Assembly (NCBI RefSeq): GCF_000003195.3
Contig: NC_012870.2
Coordinates: 10,036,501 to 10,100,500, forward strand
DNA from: Sorghum bicolor
Taxonomy: Eukaryota > Streptophyta > Magnoliopsida > Poales > Poaceae
DNA: 64,000 nucleotides
Reading direction: 5' to 3'
Shown piece after piece: positions 1 through 13,043 of this stretch. A program made the position numbers and the translations under genes. Position 1 is the first letter of the stretch. Every line of letters begins with the position of its first letter. The notes beneath the pieces were generated by a model, which was not told the DNA's origin, ran no database searches, and saw only the letters and a program-made list of their open reading frames with translations.

Positions 1-416
1 ACTTTTTACTCCAAACTTCATTTGTAGTGATCTTGGACTTTTCGGAAAACTTGTTCCGAGGGCTATCTAACCCAACAAAGAACAAGCCCCAAGATCAACT
101 AATGGTGAGCAAGAAAACATCATCAGTTGGAAGAGGAGATTTAGAGGAACTTGGCCATGTGTGTACAAAGGCCAAAAGCTACTATCAAATCAGAACATAG
201 TTTATGGAGAAGTAGTTTTCCCTTGATGATGCCACTTTTTTCTATTTGGGCCTAGTTGTTGCCTTGTATTTTCTCCTCTCCCTCTCTCTTCTACCTTTTA
301 GCATAGCTTCTCTATAATCTTAGCTTTGCTTTTGTTCTTTGTACTTTGATTGTTTTATTTAATTGAAAAAAAGAAAAAATATAGGTAGGCGGGGTTTCCC
401 TGCTGATTCGATCAAA
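1..416 (+). mobile_element. Probable 3' end of a LINE-type element
   Basis: The sequence has a pyrimidine-rich stretch, then an A-rich stretch near 361-380, a G-rich segment (ggtaggcggggtttccctgc) and a short A run near 413-418. This resembles the 3' tails of grass non-LTR elements as I remember them. No reverse transcriptase coding is visible, because the rest would lie off the left edge. This is a similarity judgement only. Confidence 0.35.
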
Positions 417-917
417 AAATCTCAAAGATGGACAATATAATTAGGGAAGAACCAAGCATTCCTAGTTAACATGAACGTGATGTGCTTTCAAAGTATCAAC
501 TAAGGATTTGGCAGTTTGGGGAAAATGGTAAAAAATCTCGGACCTGATTAAAATGCAAGAACGTGGAAATTTTAGACCAGGGTTCACTTATCTTGACCGT
601 CAAAATGTTCAAGCTTAGCTATTATCGAAAACCACGAAGAGGAAACAAATGGATGATATAGTTTGATAAGTTTGTACTTCTATATGAATTGAAGAGAGAG
701 CTTGTGGACTAAAATTTTAATTTTAGCTGAACTTTTTTGACTGGTGCGATGTTGTTTCGGACCTCACCAGGATGAATGACGAATTTCGTGAAAATCCGGT
801 TGGTTTGGACCAAATCCTAGAACCATGGTTTTAACTAGTATGATGAGAAATAAATTTACTACTAACATTTTAGCTTGGACATAAATTAAAAGAGGTCATT
901 TGGTTTCAAACTCATTA

Positions 918-1064
918 GGGCTTGTTCGGTTAATCTCTCCGATTTGGAGGGGATGATTGAGGGAAATTTTATTCTCTACGAGCCAAAATCTCTTCCAAAG
1001 TTCCAATCTCCTTCATCCCATCAACCCTCCCGGGATTATAGAGATTATTAAACCGAACGAACCT
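918..1064. mobile_element. Tourist-like MITE, 147 bp
   Basis: The terminal inverted repeats are GGGCTTGTTCGGTTAAT on the left and, read inward from the right end, AGGTTCGTTCGGTTTAA. They are flanked by the 3-bp duplication TTA (915-917 and 1065-1067). Length, TIR style and TSD fit PIF/Harbinger-type (Tourist) MITEs. There is no coding capacity. Confidence 0.7.
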
Positions 1065-4054
1065 TTAAACTTAACTATCCCGGCCTTCTTCATCAGGCCT
1101 CAGTAATTGTAGCACCGGATATACATTGGCCAGTACAACTAGTACTAGGACATGACAAATAATGACAAAGCAGTAGCAAACCCAGTACTAGTGTCCCCCG
1201 ATCCGTTCCGCACAAATATTCGGACACCATAGCGCAAGAAGACAAGCGCGGCCCCTGTCTCCGCCGAGCCAGAGGTGAAAACCCCACCACTGGCCACCAT
1301 GCACACCGGCGTCCAGTCCGGTCCAGTCTCCAGCGTCACCACCACACCATCTCGGGCCTCGTCGTTACTCGTGAGAGCAATCGCCTCTCCAAGCGGAGGT
1401 AGTGGGGGAGTACGGTCACGGCCAGCCAGCAGCGCATGCATGCACGCGCACGCCGTTCCCTCTCGCTTCGCGTTCTCACCCCGGCTCTCCTGCGCCGCGC
1501 AGGCGCAGCTAGCACAGGTGTGGGTGCCAGCAGGCCGTACTCGCCAGGAGGGGGAAAAAAGGCTGTCATCAGCAAGGCAGGCGGCAGCTCGCGGCAAGGC
1601 AGCGCGGCCGGGCCACTGTGGGTGGGTGGCTCGGTATGAGCACACGTACCCGGTACCTCGTCGTCGTAGCGCCTGCCCGCGCTGACGCCTGCGTAGCGTA
1701 GCCCGGCCGGCCGGCCCCAATAATTGGCCCGTCCACTACGCCGGCCGGCCGGCCCCCGATCGAGTCCTTTTGACTGGGCGCGCGGCGCGGCACTCGGCAC
1801 TACCAGGTACCAGCCATGCAGTCGAAGCGCGCGCGCGTGCGGGGCCGGGCCACGGCAGCGCGAAGCGGACGAGGACGATCCAAGGGGGGGCGAGCGACTG
1901 GCGACTCTGGCGAGGCGAGCAGCCAGCCAGCTAGCATGCCGGCGAGGTAGCGCTTGTAGTGCATGCCGGCCCCCGCGCCCGCGGTGGGCCGGGCGGGCGC
2001 GCGCGCGGCAGGCAAGTGGCCAGAAAGACACACATGCCGGCAGGGCGGCAGGCCGGGCGGGGTGCAGTGGTGGCGGCACGCACGTACTGGCCGCGCCGTG
2101 GCACCAACACGGTCGATCGTTGACGCGCGCGCGCCCACTTTTGGGGCGGCACACGGCGGTGGACGACGCGCGGGACGTGGTACCGGCCGGCCGGGCCGCG
2201 GAAAATCCAAGGGGCGCTGCCGCGCTGCGGGGTCTCCGTACGTCCAGCCGGGGGCCGGCCTGGATTCTCGCTCGTGCCGCTTTGCTCGCCTCGTTTGTGG
2301 TAAAACCAGGTGCGCCTCCTCGCTCGCTCGGACACCCTGCTAGCTACACTACAACACGTTTCCAACCTCAAAAAAAAAAAACAACACACGTTTAATTCAT
2401 GTAGTAACCGCTAGGTCTTGGCGATGCATGTTTCCCGGATTTCTTTGGGTTCCGTTGTTGGACTGTACTGTACTGTACGTACGTATCTCTACTAGTAGCT
2501 TAGTGTATAGTACATGGAGCTGAAGCTGTCTGTTGATTGGATAAGTACACGTTGTAATTCAAGGTCTCTCTGTGCACGACATTTTATGTGTAGCTAGTAT
2601 CCATATCCATACGTATAGTTCAAAACGACTCACCTAGCTTGGAGCACTGCAAAGGCAACGGCTCATACTGAAATGGCAGTGACACACTGACACTTACATA
2701 GGGGGCGTCCAACGGGCTCATATATACTGAAAATAATGGCAATCAACTAATCTTTCGATCATCTTCGCTATTTTTTTCTCCTTCTTTATTCATTTCTCTT
2801 TGATTATATGGTGTTTGGCCTCGCACTACTCCATCACCCCATGTCCTTCTCTATCTTCACATTAACCGGGCACTCTTAAATCCTACCACAAGTTCTATGA
2901 TCGCTTCCATTCCATCACTTTGCTAACCTACTCTGGCCTTTTCCGTGTTGTCACCGTACCTTAATTATTACCACCCACCTCTCGCAACTCCGTCAATCCA
3001 TCATTCCAGCGATCACCTCATCACTAGCTCATCAGCTCGACGACATTGCCCCCGACCACACTACAAGGCAAAAGGCATGAATATTTGACGAAGCCTAGGG
3101 CGACACCACCTCTCTTAGGTTAAGAATTTCGGCTAGTTTTCACTGAAAAACGGCGATTTTCGTTTCTATCGATGACCTCTGGTAAATGTATATACTGTAA
3201 TTTCGGTTCCATTTCACTCAATTTTTTTCCAAATCTTTACTAAAATGTGAAAATATTGACCGAATTTCCAACCGATTTTCACTGTTTTTTATGATTTTTA
3301 TTTCTAATGGTCCCCTCCGATATATTTGTGTCTTAGCCGGTAGGCTGAACCCTCCAAACCATATATACAAACCTCCCAAACCATAACCCAGTACTTGTCA
3401 ATCATAGAAACCATTGTTTACCTAGGAAAAATCCCTACCTAGCGTAGGCGATGTGGGGCTCAAGCTAGCCACGTACTAGTAGTACCCACGGTTAACATAG
3501 TATTCGCTCAGTATCTATAAAGAAAATCGTTTTGGATATGGTTTGGGTCAAACATTGGGAATATAAATTATGAATAATTTTTTTAAGTTATTGAGTTTGA
3601 AAATGAGAAAACCATATGAATAAATTTATCTTAAAAAATATTTTCATAAAAGTATACATATACCACTTTTTAATAAATATTTTTATAAATAAGGAGTTAA
3701 AGTTAGGCTTTGGAGACCATATCGTTATCATAAACGACTTTCTTTACATGTATGGAGGTTGGAGGGAGTACAAGGTGGGTCATTTATTTGTTGCCATGAC
3801 GAGGTTTGTACATCAAATATGTAGTGCATTGATTTCGTGCTGGCTTAATTAATCACGATCGAGGTACACACAACAGCTTGACGTACTAGTTAGGAGATGC
3901 TAGCTTGAGGTTATCATACAGGATCCACTTATTGCATTGCATGTAGGAATGAAAATAAATCTAAGAAGGGCAGAAAACAAGCAGCAGATCGACTACTTGA
4001 AATCAAGATAACAACAAAACTAAAAAAGCATACATACATATAGATGGAAACACA
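1065..4054. other. Intergenic; GC-rich island, then AT-rich relics
   Basis: Positions 1190-2340 are strongly GC-rich (runs of CCGGCC and GCGCGC), which keeps long frames open on both strands at once. None of these frames has recognisable protein similarity or sensible codon use, so I call no gene. From 2400 to 4054 the DNA is ordinary AT-rich intergenic sequence. A decayed Stowaway-like end (gttggagggagta) lies near 3755-3768. Confidence 0.5.
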
Positions 4055-4072
4055 ATGCAAGAATACAACAGT

Positions 4073-5782
4073 CTAGGTCGTTCTTTTCCTTTTGACGCCA
4101 GCGGCGGCTCCCTTCTCTTCGTCTTCGTCTCCTCCGGGGCCGGGGGTAGTACCATCGTCCTCGTCGGCTGCCACTGTCAGCCGCGCCATGGTAAGCTTAG
4201 TCAGCAGCTCCGCGGCGGTGTCAGCGAGGACGAAGATGTTCCGTGCCTTGGGGTCGATGAAACCCTCCTCGACACCCTTGTCGAACAGCGACAGCAGGCT
4301 GTTGTAGTAGCCGTCCACGTTGAGCAACCCCACCTGATCGATGATACAAATAAAGCACCGCCGGCCGGCGAGCGACCGCGCAGCGTTGTTGATTAATTAG
4401 TTCATTAATTCGTTGGCTACTTTTAACCAATATCCCCCTTTCGTGTCAGCAACGAGAGGAGATAGTACTAGCAATAAACCTAGCTACTCCATTATTAGGC
4501 AATAGGCATGAGGCATGACGACGCTTGATTATAGATAATGCTGGCAGCGGCATTATAGAATGCAAAAATGAACAATGGCAGTTAAATACGACAAGATTAC
4601 CGGTTTGCTGTGGATCCCCAACTGCGCCCACGCTATGATCTCCAGCAGTTCTTCGATAGTCCCGTAACCGCCTGCCCATGTTAGTTACGTTAGACAACTA
4701 GATATAGCTCAGATCATTCTTCGGTTCTTGAGAGCTGTCCACTACAACGTAGTACGACCCTAGATATACTACATTTACTAGCCAACGAAGGCGATAGTTG
4801 TTATTTTAGGAGCTAGCAATCCAGAATAATACTAGTATTAGCTAGAGCATCATCACTGGTATTAGCAATCCAGAATATTACTGGCTTTAGGAGCTAGCAA
4901 TTCAGAATATTACTGGTATTAGCTATACTACATTACTACAACGTTGTTTTAATTAGGAGCTAGCAATAATCCAGAATCTTTGACGACGACTGACCTGGCA
5001 GGGCGATGAAAGCATCGGCATGCTTCGCCATTTCCGCCTTGCGCTCATGCATGTCCCTGACCACTTTCACCTCTCCCAACGTCTCCCCTGACACCTACAG
5101 GTCGTCGCCACACGTTTAATTCATGCGCACACTGAAACCTGTGGTTTCTTCCATCCTAGCTCGTGGTTGGCTGTTGGGAAAGACGCGAAGGGTGACAGGA
5201 CGGAATGGAGATTTGGCATTACCTCTTCAGGTAGAAGGGCGGTGGGGATGACCCTGCAAGAACACGAGCAGCAGAAGCCGGAAGGGTAAGATTCCAAACG
5301 CAGGAGGGACGAGGGAGACGAACAACTGAATGAGAGAGTGTGCTGCTGTGCTGTGCATTACTACTGAAAAAGAGAGTGCTTGCACGGGGGTCAGGGAGCT
5401 ACGCTAACGCTACGGCGGCGGCGGCGTCTATTACCCGAGGACGTGGCGGCCGCCTTCGTAGACGGCCTTGGACACCAGGCCCATCAGGCCGCCGCTGCCG
5501 CCACCGTAGACCAGGTTGATCTGCCTTTCGACCTGCGTGCACAAGTACCAGCAATCAAGCAAGCATCGGAGTACATCCGCAAAAGCTATAGCATTGTTTC
5601 CTAGAAGGACACTGACGAAGTAGTACTAGCTAGTAGTCGCTCACCAGTTGCTTTCCAAGGTCGAGCGCGGCAGCGCTGAAGGACGGCCGGTTCCCCGGCC
5701 TGCTGCCGCAGAAGACGCAGATCGTTCGCACCGGGCCGCCGCTGCTCTCCGGAGCAAGCTTCTCAGCTTGATTCTCCTCCAT
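4073..5782 (-). CDS. LOG-like: LOG-type cytokinin riboside 5'-monophosphate phosphoribohydrolase
   Basis: This enzyme family releases active free-base cytokinins from their riboside monophosphates in one step. Six exons read in phase on the minus strand: 5645-5782, 5435-5532, 5223-5253, 4995-5094, 4601-4671 and 4073-4333, all with GT-AG introns, giving 232 aa. Visible family motifs are CGSRPG near residue 25, [11 protein letters not shown] near 54, the [11 protein letters not shown] stretch (102-112) and the [12 protein letters not shown] signature (122-133) that shapes the active site. GLLNVDGYY follows at about 148-156. The start ATG opens MEENQAEK, just after a pyrimidine-rich 5' leader. 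The last 31 residues are odd: an acidic stretch followed by KRKR. No signal peptide is seen, so the product is expected in the cytosol or nucleus. Family assignment is firm; the paralogue number is not assigned. Confidence 0.93.
4800..4980. repeat. Degenerate minisatellite in LOG intron 4
   Basis: Imperfect copies of a roughly 35-60 bp unit built on GGAGCTAGCAAT, CAGAATATTACTGG and TATTAGCTA recur three to four times. They occupy the intron between LOG exons 4 and 5, ending about 15 bp before exon 4. There is no coding or splice signal of its own. Confidence 0.6.
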
Positions 5783-5843
5783 AATCACGAACCACGGGTG
5801 AGGAGCTAGGGAGAGGATGAGACACGTACGGACGCCCACCCAC

Positions 5844-5871
5844 GAGAGAGAGAGAGAGAGAGAGAGAGAGG
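5844..5871. repeat. (GA)n microsatellite in the LOG 5' leader
   Basis: About 13 GA units lie on the plus strand, so the LOG transcript would carry (UC)n about 60 nt upstream of its start codon. Pyrimidine-rich leaders like this are common in grass 5' UTRs. Confidence 0.8.
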
Positions 5872-5930
5872 GTGGATATTTCCCTTTGCGAGTTGCCTCT
5901 GGATGGTCGATGGCTCGGTGCCTCGTTGCC

Positions 5931-5937
5931 TATTTAT
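5931..5937 (-). promoter_or_regulatory. Probable TATA box of the LOG gene
   Basis: On the minus strand the sequence reads ATAAATA within GCATAAATAGGC, about 150 bp upstream of the LOG ATG. A transcript start about 30 bp downstream would give a leader of about 120 nt that includes the UC repeat. Confidence 0.5.
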
Positions 5938-5959
5938 GCACGCGAAATAGACCGCTTTG

Positions 5960-8900
5960 CATGCAGTTCAATAATTACAGCCCCTCTAAAAAGAGTACGT
6001 ATAAATTTACATCTGAAAAATATTTTAATCTATTAAATTTATATAAAAAATCAAAACAAACAATTATGTTTTAAAATAGATATATTATAAAAATACATTT
6101 AATGAGATGAATCAAATAGTACTTATTTACTTTGAAAACTATTATTTTAAAAAATGGTTACAATAAAAATATTTCAGCATTGTTAGAAGTGTACTTTTCT
6201 ATGAGACAGAGGGAGTATATATAAAGAGCATAAGGTACGAGCAACTCTATTTTTTCTAAAAGGCGACAAAAGCTTTGTTGTCATTTGTATTAGATAGAGA
6301 AAAATAAAAAGACAAGTGTCAATGTCAACCTAGTTTTTTTGAGTGAAAACCGGGCCACAAAACCACACAACTAGAAATAATGCACTACTCATCCTAAACA
6401 ACTTCAACGTACAATGACCGACAACTACAATCACTTTCTCACACTGAGCCAACTTGATGAAAAAACAATACAACTAACAATTGTACTATACAGATACATG
6501 GTTAACAACTTAAACAACTCAAGGCACCACAACCCTAAAACCAACTAGCCCTAGCAACCAACCTAGAGCAACCTAGAGCACCACCAACCACCATGGCTAG
6601 ACGGCACGAGTGAAACAACGAAGTGGAGAGCTAGATGAAAACCTCGTGACATCTTCAGGAATGAAACAATGCCAAAGACGCCGATGTCACAAGCTCACCA
6701 TGTCAAGATTTCACCCGCAAATTGTAGCCGGGTAGGAGAAGAGGTACGAAGAGGGCGCGCCTCCAAGGAGAAAGTGACCTCCCGCACACGTCACCATCCA
6801 AGATTTTTCCTTGACCTCTCACCTACACCTACTATGGCTCGTCGTTGCTCATCGCAGAAGGGCACCATCCCACAGAGGCATATGTTGAAATATGGGAGTC
6901 CCTACCGACACCTAACGCCACCGCGTGTACCACGAACATCCTCTCCGCATGTGTAGCCATAAGGAGATGCCCTCGACCTATCAATTAAACAGGACACAGG
7001 GAACCAAGGGGACACCTGCTGCTCGAAGGAAACAGTGGGCCTGCACAACGACTTGAGTCACCTCGAGGAGCTGCAACGACCCGACCGCCACCCCGAGGAA
7101 GGACATCATTTTATTTTTTAACTAGACACTATTATTTATGTGATTGATGAAAATTAGTTGATAATGGCAAGTATCGATATAATACATATCAAGTTTGCTC
7201 GACTAGTTAATGCAAAATAACTCTTGTCCCCTAAATATCCAATCCTATACTTTAATATAATTTTAAAATGTTAGAATACACTATATCATAGAATGGGTGT
7301 AGTATCTAACATGCATTTTACATTTCAACTTTTTTGAAGAAAGATATGAAGGGACCATTGTGTCTCTTCCGCAACTGCCTTCTTAGACCCTCTTACACGA
7401 TATCACCTATGGTCACCCTCCTCCCCGTGTGGCGACTTTGTTAGTGGTGTGGGCGAGCAAGTAACCCTGATCTAGTCGTAGTGATGGAATTTAGATAGGA
7501 TACCAAATGTATTGTCTTCATTGAGGTCATAGATTGGAAATGAAGAATATAGCGTTACTAGCTCTAGATTTACTCTAGCTTATATTTCTTATTAGAGAGA
7601 GAGAGAGAGACTTGGGTTGCTCGCGCCGGCCAGTCGCGCGCCGTACGATGGCGCACATCCTTGGCCGTGTGCCGGTGTGCACCTGCATACTGTCTGTTGA
7701 GCCCATCCAGCCGCTGCATGTTGGATTGGGTCGTAGCACTGCATTGCTGGGGTCTGAGGCGTTGCAGCGAATCGAGCTTCCTGCCTTTTTGTCTCGTTAC
7801 ATTAGAAGGTTTCTTTGGTTGTACTGATTTTAGCATCTAAGTGTATTTTTAACATGTCTAAAATTTGATCAAATATGTAAATAAATATATTAATATTTAT
7901 GACACCAAATTATCACACCATCCAATTTGCTAACAATCTAGTAGATGAAAATTAAGGTGAATATATGTTATTAGCATGGATATTAGTAAGATATAATACT
8001 CTGTGTAACTTAGCTAGTTGGTTGAGTTTCTTATAGTGGAAACTACCTACTCAGATTAATTTCTTGACCCACACAGGTACTTTGTTTTCTAGATTTATTC
8101 TACGATTTAACGATAGAGTTATTCTTGTGATTTCATCGATCTAAAGATCAGTTGGCTTAGTCTACGGTGGTGTGCCATTGTTATTTCTATGGGAGATGGC
8201 ATGTCAACCGTCTATATCTCTATGGTGACTTTGTCAATCTTGAAGTTTATCAGCTCAGTTCTTTGGAGATACACTATTGTCCTTTCAGTGGAAGTTGATG
8301 TGCCCGTCAATAACGATGTGTTATTGTTCTTTTTTGTGGACTCAAAGTTCAGCACTCTGACATCCCATTGATGGTGAGGTGTCTGTGCCTTTGTGATGAT
8401 TTCATCAAGCACGAGATTTACCAGCGCAGCTCTGAGATATGACATTGTTCTTTAGTGAAAGATGATGTTCTCATAAATAACGAGGTGTTATTGTTCTCTT
8501 TTTGTGGATCAATCAAAAGAAGGAAAACCATGACCTAAGTACGCAAGAACTAGGAAGAACAAAATGCCTCTGATTGTGAGGTATTGCGATTTGGTAGAAT
8601 TTGTGTCATCAGTGCTCTACGATGAACCACGTCTATGCGTCCAAGATAGGGAGAAGATAAAAAGAATGATATACCACATCATATAGATAGGTGAAAGATA
8701 GAAGGAGATAAAATGAAAACCACATATTATCATGTGTACACTTTAAACGAACTATAATCGTTTGGACTCATTAATCCAATAATCCATTGAAAAGTATTAC
8801 ATGATTTTTGATCTTGGGTCTATAGTTGAGTGAGAGAAATATTGTTCCTTAGAACTTAGGATCTATATAGCTGGCTTAAAAGAGACTAAAAGGTGTTGAT

Positions 8901-11589
8901 TAAAGTAGTCCATCAAAACATGTGGGGCTAATAGAAATGGACTAATTGAGGTTTTAGCTAAAATTAGCCAACTAGATTTAGCCCATCCAAATAGATATTT
9001 ATTCTTAACTAGTGATATTAGTGCCCACTTACAAATTTCATACTCTTCTCAGTCCATTGTGCAACAACCATTCCTACAAAATTCTTGTAGTTTTTATTAA
9101 TTCCTCGATTTTCCCACTTTATTCCTTTTATATTCATATGTATGCTACTTCTATTCTAAATGGGGCCTCACACAATTGTCTAGCATGTTTCTTAGTGCAT
9201 GATCTGGTTCCATTCATATCATCAATCGCTACTGGCATAACAATTTTTAGAGACGAACAAATGGTATTTTTAGAATGTTCAAAGGTCATAATCACAAAGT
9301 GCAAAGGCGGCACTAACTGTCTGCCCTGAAAACCGGTCAATCGCCGCCAAGCCCACTCTTGAGCCCGTTGTCCAGCCACCATTAACGTATGTTGTTTGAT
9401 CCCAAGTTTTTGGATCCTCCACCACCATCCTCGTGTCTAGCCACCGCTGATGCTAGGGTTTTGCGGTGTTATATACTGCAAGGGTGACAACGGGTTGAGA
9501 TGGACCTAGCAGGCTAGCCTCAATTTACACAAGCAGGCCCCGTAGGATCATTTTTAGAGGCGGATATCTTAAGTGGTATGTCTCTGTGAGTACATTTTAG
9601 GAGGCAATACTTCATTGAGTGTCTTTGTAAATGGTCTGACAACCTCCGAAAATCACACAGACAATCTTTAACCATCTATATAAATATGACTCGCTATTTC
9701 CTAAAATAATATTTTAGAAGTGAACATCGATCCAAGGGTGTGTGCGATCTTCTTCTCCCTCTTGCTAGACCTAGTGGTCTCCGCCGCCTCATCAAGGTAC
9801 GGTCTCACCGCAACAACATGAAGGGAGCTGCCCCAAGGTAATCAGGTGAGAGACCCTGGTCCATATCTTGTTTCCACAACACCTTCTCATTGCCATCTTT
9901 TCTTACCACATAAGGACGCTTTTTATAGAAATCGTTGTCATTCTTATCCTAATCCTATCCGCTAGCTATTCACCACCGCCTTGATTGGCACCACCTTACC
10001 TCACTGCCCATTCACTCATTATCTGCTAAGTTGAACTTATGTTGTGTGTGGCCTTTGCTCCATGGCTACCAGTTCTCCCAAGCAGGGACACTAAAACTTA
10101 AAACACCAAACCTTGACAAAACTGAAGAAGATGAACTCATGCAATTGTCATAGCATAGAACCCAAGTGTTGGTTTGGCTTCAAAGCACTCGAGTCATGGT
10201 TAGCTTATCAAGTATCAACAGTAGTTATGACATTGTTATTGTTTTAGTGTTGCACAAAAATCCCTCCAAAACTTTAGCTACCATATATTCTTGGAGGCAA
10301 GAATATGATAGACTGGGTTGCTTAATGTCCACCTCTGAGAGGATGTGAGAGCAGCTCTACCATTCTACCAAATTTATATTATACTACGTCTTAAGTTGTT
10401 TTAGAAGAGTATCCTAGAGCTATTTTAGCATATATATAGAGAGAGGAAGAACACTGCTATACCTAATCTTTTTCCTCCTATTAGCTAAGATTCTTCGGGA
10501 CCCAGCATAACAAATAATTGAACAGAGAAAGATTCTATATAAGGCCGGTGTACTATAATATATCTTGAGCTATAATCTCAAGAGCTAGAAAGTTGGATAT
10601 GAAGTGGATCTTAGTGGGGCTGGTTGTTGCAGCTGACGGCTCTCTTTATCGGTGAACTAGACCACACCATTCTTGTAAACAAATCAACAACTTATTTACA
10701 GGAGGCACAACTAATGTTCCGACACAACTCGACAAACTTGGCCATCCCCAATTCCCCATATAAATCAAAATATTCGATCGTCAGTCGGCTGAAAATTCAG
10801 AAAAAACGGAATCAATTTTATATGTGATCGATCATATACATGCTTCAATGCTTGTGCATAAGAGGGTGCTCTGTTCATCAAAATAATCCATCGATGGATC
10901 TCAGTTGGGGGCTTGGGGCACTACGGCCATATGCTACGGCGGCATCAATAAAATTAGTCAGAGAGACCACGTCGTGCATTAATCGGTCCAACAGCCCAGA
11001 TGATACGGCCGAGTCAGTACCCACCTTTTCCAGTGAGCCAAACGGTTGTAGTACCGGTAATCGCTGTAAGAAATTACTGACTGCGTGCAGCTATGATGCA
11101 TAGTGTAGCTGACTCTCCGCAGGCAATGATACAAAAGGACCGTGCCAGTCCTGAAATGAATTAACTAATCACTGCGATAGTTTTAATCATCAGCATCCGT
11201 GCGATAATTTCTTTTAACCACCGTGTCAGGGCAGTAACCGAAGTTCTACTTTTACTTTTGGTCTGCATGCGGTCTGATCTCCTTTGAAAAGCCGAAACAA
11301 GATAATGCTGTACTACTAGTTCCACGAGAAAACATGGCAAAACATTTAATTAAGTTAAACTAGTCCATATGTTCGTGCTCTTAGAATCTATATGACACGT
11401 TTTCGTAGAATAACATACTCACAACCTTTCATAATAGAAGATGTGACCAATCATGTCGGAGGAAAAGACAACGAATCGATCACGTACTCGACCCTAACTC
11501 TGAAATACGACTATTCTTTTCGACCCAGCCCATTTGAATCCTTAGAATTAAATTTATTCTGACAAAATTATAATTTAGACACATATTAA
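5960..11589. other. Intergenic stretch with TE relics, no gene
   Basis: No frame here has codon structure or recognisable protein similarity. A Stowaway-like end (acagagggagta) lies at 6206-6217. Between about 6253 and 6360 the minus strand resembles the 3' tail of grass non-LTR retroelements (ggcgacaaaagctttgttgtc). An imperfect local duplication lies at 8250-8507. The rest is AT-rich, unassigned DNA. Confidence 0.5.
8250..8507. repeat. Imperfect direct duplication of about 90 bp
   Basis: The segment around 8250-8340 (cagctcagttctttggagata to ttcttttttgtgga) recurs in diverged form at 8422-8507 (cagcgcagctctgagatat to ttctctttttgtgga). The copies are about 170 bp apart and no function is apparent. 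Confidence 0.55.
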
Positions 11590-11910
11590 GGTCATGTTTG
11601 GTGGGAAGCTATCTTTTGGCTTCAGCTTCATGAATGGATTTTCTAGTGGAGCTAAAGCCATTTTAGTGCGTCTTGTTTGGCAAAACAGCTCCTTGTAGTA
11701 GACAAAACATGCCTCTCTCCTCTCCATGTCCACGTGGCTAAGGTGAAGCCAGGGGAAGCCACTATTTTGGCTCCATCCCACTCCAATTCTCTATAAGAGC
11801 ACGTTTGAAGGGGCTTCTCACCAATGAAGCCATTCCATTTTAATCTGTTTGGTAGAAAATGGCTCCAAATGACTTCTAAAGGCCATGAAGAAGTTCTGCC
11901 AAATAGAGCC
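11590..11910. mobile_element. Tourist-like MITE, 321 bp
   Basis: The ends are GGTCATGTTTGG and CCAAATAGAGCC, inverted repeats with few mismatches. They are flanked by TAA at 11587-11589 and 11911-11913. The size and TAA duplication fit PIF/Harbinger-derived MITEs. Confidence 0.75.
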
Positions 11911-12111
11911 TAATTACGTTAATAATATGGTTGTATAATTTGTATACTATTATTATCTATGCAAAGGTGATGTTCATATATTGTATTTCTACTATAGAGA
12001 AGCGAGTTGAAGAGTGTGCTATAGTTATGGATAGAAACAAAGCACGGTGATATGTAGAACTGATTTCCGTCTTCTACCCTGTGAAACCTAAGTATCACTA
12101 GTACATTGGCA

Positions 12112-12320
12112 CACTATACAGGCGGTTGGTAACATATTTCTACAGACGTTTTCCGGATCCGCCTGCGCTGGAGGCCAGTAGAAATCGTCCATTTCCACAG
12201 GCGGTCACTTGAGAGCCGCCAGTATAAACCTTTTACACAGGCGGCTCTCTTAGGAAACCACCTGTGTAAATGTTCATTTACACAGGCGGTTTCCTAAGAG
12301 AGCCGTCTGTGTAAACCTAT
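12112..12320. repeat. CACTA left subterminal repeats with a large hairpin
   Basis: There are about seven copies of the CAGGCGG/CCGCCTG type in both orientations. The stretch 12232-12318 is nearly self-complementary: TTTACACAGGCGGCTCTC, the loop around ATGTTCAT, then the inverted copy. In CACTA elements such arrays bind the element's own regulatory protein. Confidence 0.75.
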
Positions 12321-12324
12321 TAAA

Positions 12325-12412
12325 ATATGTATTATTTATTTATTTATTTAATTTATCTATTTATTTATTTATTATTTTATTGTTATTATTTAAATATATT
12401 GATATTTGTTGG
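12325..12412. repeat. (ATTT)n-type low-complexity DNA
   Basis: ATTT/TTTA units with interruptions form an AT-only stretch just inside the CACTA left end. Confidence 0.8.
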
Positions 12413-13038
12413 TCTTCTAACATAGCAACATGTAATTTAAATATTTCATCTCATACATACATTTGTATACATCAAAGTTTGGTGCTCAAAGACATAAATT
12501 TAATTACAAGAGTATATCCATCATCACACATCATATAGATATATATACATCAAAGTTTGTTTCTGTCCTCTAATAACCCTCTTTAGTAAGTTTTAGCTTA
12601 CTAATCTCTGTTAGCACTCGGAACTCTGGCCTGGATAATTGGCTTTCATCATCATGATATTTACCTTCACGTGGAATGACATGCTTCATGATGAACGAGC
12701 AGATGTCCTCTACTATGTTGTCTAAAGCACGTTCGTCCATGCGCTCCGCCGTCCCTTGCTTATATACCTGCAAAGAAAGTTTATAAACATTATATATTTT
12801 ATGACTTCCAACTTTAATAGACTATTACTTATATTACCTTGTCAGGGTTCCTTGCATATCGTTTGTTTTCTCTCATGTTCTCGCACACGTAGTAGCCACA
12901 GAGGACAGATAACGGTGGTTGCTTCATGCACTGTATAACAGGAGAGTGGTTATTGAATTATAGTTGCAACTGTGGTCGTATGTGTATGATTTGTATTCAT
13001 AATAGTAAATTTTTATACGTACCGGCCAGTTATGTATA

Positions 13039-13043
13039 ACCTC
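13039..13043. repeat. Target-site duplication ACCTC, left copy
   Basis: ACCTC directly precedes the retroelement and recurs at 16416-16420. Deleting the element plus one copy restores an unbroken coding exon of the CACTA protease ORF, which independently fixes both boundaries. Confidence 0.85.

Noticed and set aside
1145..2390. Long overlapping frames on both strands in GC-rich DNA
   Set aside because: Frames are open because AT-rich stop codons are rare here. The peptides are low-complexity Arg/Pro/Ala with no motif, and both strands are open equally.
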